NCBI RefSeq assembly: GCF_937919355.1
Contig: NZ_CALFSA010000172.1
Location: 1 to 34,212, forward strand
Source: an uncultured Methanofollis sp.
GTDB taxonomy: Archaea > Halobacteriota > Methanomicrobia > Methanomicrobiales > Methanofollaceae
DNA length: 34,212 nt
Direction of reading: 5' to 3'
Part shown: positions 31,024 to 34,212 of the stretch, in pieces
Position numbering within the stretch: position 1 is the stretch's first letter
Layout: every line of letters starts with the position of its first letter
The notes under the pieces: generated by a model
What the model saw: the letters and a program-made list of their open reading frames with translations, nothing else
What the model was told of the DNA's origin: nothing
Databases searched by the model: none
Translations under genes and position numbers: made by a program

Positions 31024-32490
31024 TTATCCAAGGAATTTCCGGGCATTGGCCGCCCTGAGTATTCCAGACCTGATGTCTGCGGTCCTGTTCTCCTTCAGGG
31101 CACTGCGGATGGATGCCGCAATCTCCCGGTGCTCTTCATCGGGTTCAACATCAACAAGGTCGAGGACAGCCTTTGCAAGGGACGGGGGCACGTACTCGGA
31201 TTCGGGATCGAAGTATCGGGCGGCGTCGGCAAGGTCGGCATCGAAGTTGACGTAGACCTCGCGGAGGAACTCGATCTCGTCGGAGTCAAGAGCGTCAAGG
31301 CCGAGGAGTTCAGGCGGGAGGCCGACCGAGTACAGCGCGGAGGTGAAGGTGATCGCACGGGGGAGGGATATGCCGCCAGCACTCCTCGAGTAGCCAAAGA
31401 GGCCAATATGGAGTTTCCTCTTTCTCCTGCTCGGGACGAATGTGGCGACCCGGTTGATGAGGTCGGAGAGACCGGTGATTGCCTGCATGTAGGCGTTGGT
31501 GTACTTCGTGATGAGAGCGACTGCTGTCTCCTCCTCGATCTCGCGGGGAATGGTTGTGCGCTGACCCTCCAGGTCAGCGACCGCACTACGGACCATGTCC
31601 AGGGGATAGTCATACTTGAAGGCCGACTGGATGGTGAAGGTATGCACACCGGGGTACTCGGCGACACAGCGCTCGACTGTGTCGGGACGGAGGTTGCCTC
31701 GGAAGGGTGCCGAACCGACGCCGATGATCGGGTAGATGGGAACGCCAGTCTCCTCGGCAAGGAGGTGGAGGCGGAAGAGGGCGATCTTGTTGAGGAGGAT
31801 CGCCGGGACCATGCCATAGTTCATAGCAGGGTCTGAGCGCGCCAGGAAAACACGCTGATAGGACAGGTCTTTGTCCTGCACGTACCGCCCGACAATCCCG
31901 GAGGCATTGAGCATGCTTGGTGCGTCCTCGAAGAGGGGGATGACATTGATCTTCTGCGGGGAGAAGGGACCGATCCACTCGGCGATAGTCATATCCCTCC
32001 CACCGAGACGCTTATACTGCTGCCCGACGACGAAATCACAGTAGTACTGGTAGATGTTGTCGATGGCGACGTGCGAGGAGGTCATCGGGAGGATCACCTC
32101 ATAGATCGGGGGGATATTGTTCCCGGAAAAGAGGTGGGCCACGTCAAAAGAGCGCGGGATGCTCTCCAGGGTTTCAAGGAGGATCTTTGCCTCTGGCCTT
32201 TCAACTTCGGGGTTCGGGACGCGCAGGGTGAGAAAGAGGTCTTTTCCAAGTTGGTTATCCCTGAAAAAGGATTCATACCGGGAGAGGAGTTTTTTGACAA
32301 CGAAGTTGTCGACCTCCTTGCCTTCACAGTCCCACATCTGCTCCCTGCATCCAAGATGCGAGTAACTGTAATATGCCTCCTGCACCTCGTCGTCACCGCC
32401 GAGTTCTGAGGTCTCGGCAAAGAAGGGAAGGTGGACGTTGTCCGGGTGCTGCGTGCTCATGCACCGTGGAATTCGTGGAATATCTGTCAT
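31024..32490 (-). CDS. ppcA: Phosphoenolpyruvate carboxylase, archaeal type
   Basis: Carboxylates PEP to oxaloacetate, feeding the incomplete tricarboxylic acid pathway. 488 residues, the size of the short archaeal class (PpcA), unrelated in length to the ~900-residue bacterial enzyme. The N-terminus IPRCMSTQHPDNVHLPFF is diagnostic; further signatures include LPMTSSHVAIDNIYQYY and LHIGLFGYSRSAGGISLPRAI. I choose ATG 32490, four bases after GGTGAT; the ATG at 32505 is less well placed. A minus-strand TATA box at 32559 fits a leader of about 46 bases. Confidence 0.95.
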   Translation of the reverse strand: MTDIPRIPRCMSTQHPDNVHLPFFAETSELGGDDEVQEAYYSYSHLGCREQMWDCEGKEVDNFVVKKLLSRYESFFRDNQLGKDLFLTLRVPNPEVERPEAKILLETLESIPRSFDVAHLFSGNNIPPIYEVILPMTSSHVAIDNIYQYYCDFVVGQQYKRLGGRDMTIAEWIGPFSPQKINVIPLFEDAPSMLNASGIVGRYVQDKDLSYQRVFLARSDPAMNYGMVPAILLNKIALFRLHLLAEETGVPIYPIIGVGSAPFRGNLRPDTVERCVAEYPGVHTFTIQSAFKYDYPLDMVRSAVADLEGQRTTIPREIEEETAVALITKYTNAYMQAITGLSDLINRVATFVPSRRKRKLHIGLFGYSRSAGGISLPRAITFTSALYSVGLPPELLGLDALDSDEIEFLREVYVNFDADLADAARYFDPESEYVPPSLAKAVLDLVDVEPDEEHREIAASIRSALKENRTADIRSGILRAANARKFLG

Positions 32491-32533
32491 TTCTATCACC
32501 ATCATCCCGGGAAGGAGTGTGCCAGGATGTGGT

Positions 32534-32555
32534 CACGCCGGTCATGGACGGCGTG
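32534..32555. promoter_or_regulatory. Inverted repeat at the predicted ppcA transcription start
   Basis: CACGCCG - GTCATGGA - CGGCGTG is a perfect seven-base inverted repeat. It covers the predicted start site (about 32536) of the ppcA transcript, so it could be an operator or a 5' mRNA hairpin. Confidence 0.45.
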
Positions 32556-32558
32556 CCA

Positions 32559-32568
32559 GATTATATGT
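32559..32568 (-). promoter_or_regulatory. TATA box of ppcA
   Basis: The minus strand reads ACATATAATC, predicting a transcript start near 32536 and a leader of about 46 bases before the ATG at 32490. Confidence 0.6.
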
Positions 32569-32619
32569 GAGGATGTACCTGATAATGGTGCCTACCAGCG
32601 AAGAGGGAGAAGAGAGGGA

Positions 32620-33420
32620 TCAGGCACTGGCAGAAGCAATGATCAGCGTATGGTCCCTCCGCCCCGAGGGAGAGAGAACAAACGAATCGCCGGGGTCGAT
32701 ACGATCACCGTCGAAGACAATTATGATATCAGGTTTTACAGGAAAAGAATGCTCTATACCATAGGCACTTCTGACCAAGACCACGTCTCCACCATGCTGG
32801 ACTGTACAGGCAACTGCCGGCAGCACAAGAACTCTACTTTCTCCCGGAGGTATCGTGATCCTGGAATGAATAAGTGAGATGTCACAGGCTAACTCGTCCG
32901 GGTAATTGTTGACGACAGTCAATTCAAATGGCCCTCCTCCGATGACTTCGACGACAGGCGCGCCTCCAATGACCAGACCTGCACCAAGACTGATTGCGGC
33001 GGCATGGGGAAGAAGTGTTTGTACGACTGAACCAGATGCGGGACCAGTATAGGAAATACGGACGGCGAGGATCATCAGGATCATCCAGCCAATCACAAAG
33101 ACCAGTTCAAGAGGATTTATTCCCAGGATAAATCCACCGAGAATGATGAGGACAATAACAAAGATAAGTCCCCATGCCAGTATTCTCATAACTCGTCGGG
33201 ACAGTTTCCTTGGTGTGCGGTCAGACTGGCGGATTGTTCTCAGGGCCGCAATGATGAGTCCTATACCAAGGACAATAGAGAGTTTGCCCACATTGTTCAT
33301 CTCTCCAATTATATCGAGGATAATGCTGGATATCAGACCCCAGAGTACACCCGGGAGAAGTTCAAGCAGAGAATCAAATTCTTTTTCCTGATCATATGGA
33401 CCGGTTGCCTCCTCGACCAT
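32620..33420 (-). CDS. Hypothetical membrane protein with C-terminal beta domain
   Basis: I do not recognise this family. From ATG 33420 it has 266 residues: an acidic N-terminus, then about five hydrophobic segments (roughly 23-40, 45-62, 80-103, 104-123 and 142-165), and a C-terminal domain of about 95 residues rich in beta strands (LTVVNNYPDELACDISL, ITIPPGESRVLVLPAV) that resembles an extracytoplasmic sandwich. GGAGGGG (33424-33430) lies just before this ATG. ATG 33432 would fit a leaderless transcript from the TATA box at 33451 instead. It is alone, between ppcA and the rRNA genes. Confidence 0.7.
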   Translation of the reverse strand: MVEEATGPYDQEKEFDSLLELLPGVLWGLISSIILDIIGEMNNVGKLSIVLGIGLIIAALRTIRQSDRTPRKLSRRVMRILAWGLIFVIVLIILGGFILGINPLELVFVIGWMILMILAVRISYTGPASGSVVQTLLPHAAAISLGAGLVIGGAPVVEVIGGGPFELTVVNNYPDELACDISLIHSRITIPPGESRVLVLPAVACTVQHGGDVVLVRSAYGIEHSFPVKPDIIIVFDGDRIDPGDSFVLSPSGRRDHTLIIASASA

Positions 33421-33450
33421 ATACCCCTCCATTTCATACATATATTCACA

Positions 33451-33458
33451 GTATAAAC
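33451..33458 (-). promoter_or_regulatory. TATA box of the hypothetical membrane protein gene
   Basis: The minus strand reads GTTTATAC. Normal spacing places the start at about 33428-33432, at or just before the possible start codons 33432 and 33420. The ATG at 33441 would lie upstream of the transcript and is therefore unlikely. Confidence 0.55.
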
Positions 33459-33479
33459 ATGTATGGCCAGACCTGGCAG

Positions 33480-33500
33480 GAAAATAAGTAACAAAAGAGG
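33480..33500 (-). terminator. T-rich end after 5S copy 2
   Basis: Beyond the 3' end of the distal 5S gene the minus strand contains TTTT at 33493-33496 and TTATTTT at about 33480-33486, a plausible termination zone. Confidence 0.45.
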
Positions 33501-33523
33501 TACAGATTCACGATATAGAGGAA

Positions 33524-33646
33524 GTATAGCAGCGAATTACTTTTCCCAAGCGCTCGCGCAACTCAGTACACGGCAATACGTGAACAGGCTTAACTACCGG
33601 GTTCGGAATGAGTCCGGGTGTTTCCCTGTTGCTATGGCCGCTATAC
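33524..33646 (-). rRNA. rrf: 5S ribosomal RNA, distal copy with its own promoter
   Basis: A 123-base 5S rRNA gene. The terminal helix forms between GTATAGC...and...GCTATAC, and the conserved archaeal internal segments (GAACCCGG, GAAGTTAAG-like, CGTATTGCCGTGTAC, GCGCGAGCGCTTGGG) are present. It differs from the operon copy by about ten internal bases, at least four pairs of which compensate each other in helices, so it is probably functional. TTATAT at -25 to -28 (minus strand, about 33671-33676) suggests an independent promoter. Confidence 0.93.
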
Positions 33647-33667
33647 ACTATATAGTCGGCATGATAG

Positions 33668-33679
33668 GATATAATGATA
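33668..33679 (-). promoter_or_regulatory. Putative TATA box of the distal 5S rRNA gene
   Basis: The minus strand reads ATCATTATATCC; TTATAT is centred about 27 bases before the 5' end of the 5S gene (33646). This is the standard archaeal spacing and would start transcription at the mature 5' end. Confidence 0.55.
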
Positions 33680-33793
33680 TGTAAAAGGGCGTTAAAATTC
33701 ATTTTAGAGAGATAAATAATCCAGAGCAGGAAAGTAGACGTATCAATCAAACAGAATTAAATAACTCAAACAATATCTTCAGGATAAACACAC

Positions 33794-33799
33794 AAAAAA
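33794..33799 (-). terminator. T-run after the operon 5S rRNA gene
   Basis: TTTTTT on the minus strand, 32 bases beyond the 3' end of the operon-linked 5S gene, probably ends the rRNA transcript. The distal 5S copy would then need its own promoter. Confidence 0.55.
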
Positions 33800-33830
33800 T
33801 CCAAGAAAAGTCACATTTCATAAGGAAGGG

Positions 33831-33951
33831 GATAGCAGCGAATTACTTTTCCCAAGCGCTCGCGCAACTCAGTACACGGTAATACGTGAGTGGGCTTAAC
33901 TTCTGGGTTCGGAATGAGTCCAGGTGTTTCCCCACTGCTATGGCCGCTATC
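33831..33951 (-). rRNA. rrf: 5S ribosomal RNA, rRNA operon copy
   Basis: A 121-base 5S gene whose terminal helix pairs GATAGC with GCTATC. It lies five bases downstream of tRNA-Cys, in the usual archaeal order 23S - tRNA-Cys - 5S. The ends are inferred from the pairing of the terminal helix, so they are good to a base or two. Confidence 0.95.
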
Positions 33952-33956
33952 ACCCA

Positions 33957-34028
33957 AGCCAAGGCCCGGAATCGAACCGGGATGTAGTTGATCTGCAGTC
34001 AACCGCGTAGCCTCTCCGCCACCTTGGC
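33957..34028 (-). tRNA. tRNA-Cys (GCA anticodon)
   Basis: A 72-base tRNA on the minus strand. GCCAAGG pairs with CCTTGGC; discriminator T (U73), the identity base of cysteine. Anticodon loop CTGCAGA gives GCA. T arm has CCCGGTTCGATTCCGGG, with a complete stem of five pairs. CCA is not encoded. It lies in the 23S-5S spacer, a position where euryarchaeal rRNA operons often carry tRNA-Cys. Confidence 0.96.
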
Positions 34029-34039
34029 AGCCGTGTTAT

Positions 34040-34060
34040 CTATAATGTTACACATTATAG
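34040..34060. promoter_or_regulatory. AT-rich hairpin and possible TATA box before tRNA-Cys
   Basis: CTATAATG - TTACA - CATTATAG is a perfect inverted repeat with eight-base arms. On the minus strand its right arm reads as a TATA-like CTATAATG (34053-34060), centred about 27 bases before the tRNA-Cys 5' end at 34028. It could be an internal promoter for tRNA-Cys-5S or a processing hairpin. Confidence 0.4.
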
Positions 34061-34099
34061 TGTTTAAAGGTATGCACAACGGATTTCGTCTGGGTTCAA

Positions 34100-34212
34100 C
34101 GGATAGCTGGATTTGGACGTTAGTACCTGCGGACTGAACATGTCGTGGTCTTCATGCGTACATCCCAGGCCTATCAAGCGGGTCTTTTACCCATGTCCTC
34201 AGCGGAGTCTCT
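34100..34212 (-). rRNA. rrl: 23S ribosomal RNA, 3' end (partial)
   Basis: The last hundred or so bases of 23S rRNA on the minus strand, cut by the window edge. The minus strand reads GCTTGATAGGCCTGGGATGTACGC, GAAGACCACGAC and, near the end, GCAGGTACTAA, the conserved 3' terminal sequences of 23S rRNA. The end is placed about 20 bases past TACTAA by analogy with E. coli and is approximate. Confidence 0.88.

Noticed and set aside
30937..31836. 299-codon plus-strand frame opposite ppcA
   Set aside because: Lies across the 3' half of an intact PEP carboxylase gene and resembles no protein.
1..34212. CRISPR array, insertion sequence or prophage
   Set aside because: No regularly spaced repeats, transposase, integrase or phage structural gene was seen; the window is mostly housekeeping genes.

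Overview
The window is archaeal, most likely from a methanogen of the order Methanomicrobiales. The archaeal calls rest on the ribosomal proteins (L15e, L37Ae, L18e), RNA polymerase subunits Rpo3, Rpo6, Rpo10 and Rpo12, the proteasome alpha subunit, RNase P proteins, KEOPS Pcc1, deoxyhypusine synthase, an archaeal-type PEP carboxylase, an archaeal lipid pathway and C-terminal surface-anchor signals. The order-level assignment is an inference from gene order and from a two-cluster Rpo3. No methanogenesis gene is present in the window.

Layout. Positions 302-4955 (+) carry the archaeal proteasome/RNase P/ribosome-assembly superoperon: rpl15e, rnp3, rnp2, psmA, SBDS, rpl37ae, rpoP, a Brix protein, pcc1 and prefoldin beta. 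The exosome genes that usually lie between SBDS and rpl37ae are absent. Positions 5030-6160 (-) hold a KamA-family radical SAM aminomutase whose lysine-binding aspartates are replaced. Positions 6350-7776 (-) are an oapA-oapB-oapC set (GTPase, DUF2073, zinc ribbon). Divergent from it, 7981-11876 (+) is an operon of five CBS-domain proteins with about 18 CBS domains and no fused enzyme. A 430-base gap precedes deoxyhypusine synthase (12305-13279).

Positions 13376-19240 (+) are a translation/transcription block: tRNA-Ser, rps13, rps4, rps11, rpo3, rpl18e, rpl13, rps9, rpo10, tRNA-Pro, rpo6, enolase and rps2. It runs on into 19255-26781: MEMO1, mevalonate kinase, isopentenyl phosphate kinase, type 2 IPP isomerase, RNase J, polyprenyl diphosphate synthase and GluRS. 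Together these genes couple protein synthesis with isoprenoid (membrane lipid) precursor supply by the archaeal mevalonate route. The isomerase gene has no ATG/GTG/TTG start and appears to begin at ATA behind a perfect AGGAGG.

Positions 27085-30305 (+) encode secreted or membrane proteins: a small surface protein, a beta-propeller/PEGA protein, a lipobox plus PGF-CTERM-like protein and a small two-helix membrane protein. On the minus strand follow a DUF2179 membrane protein (30296-30865), PEP carboxylase (31024-32490) and an unknown five-helix membrane protein (32620-33420).

The right end is the 3' part of an rRNA operon on the minus strand: the end of 23S rRNA, tRNA-Cys and 5S rRNA. A second, diverged 5S gene follows that seems to have its own TATA box.
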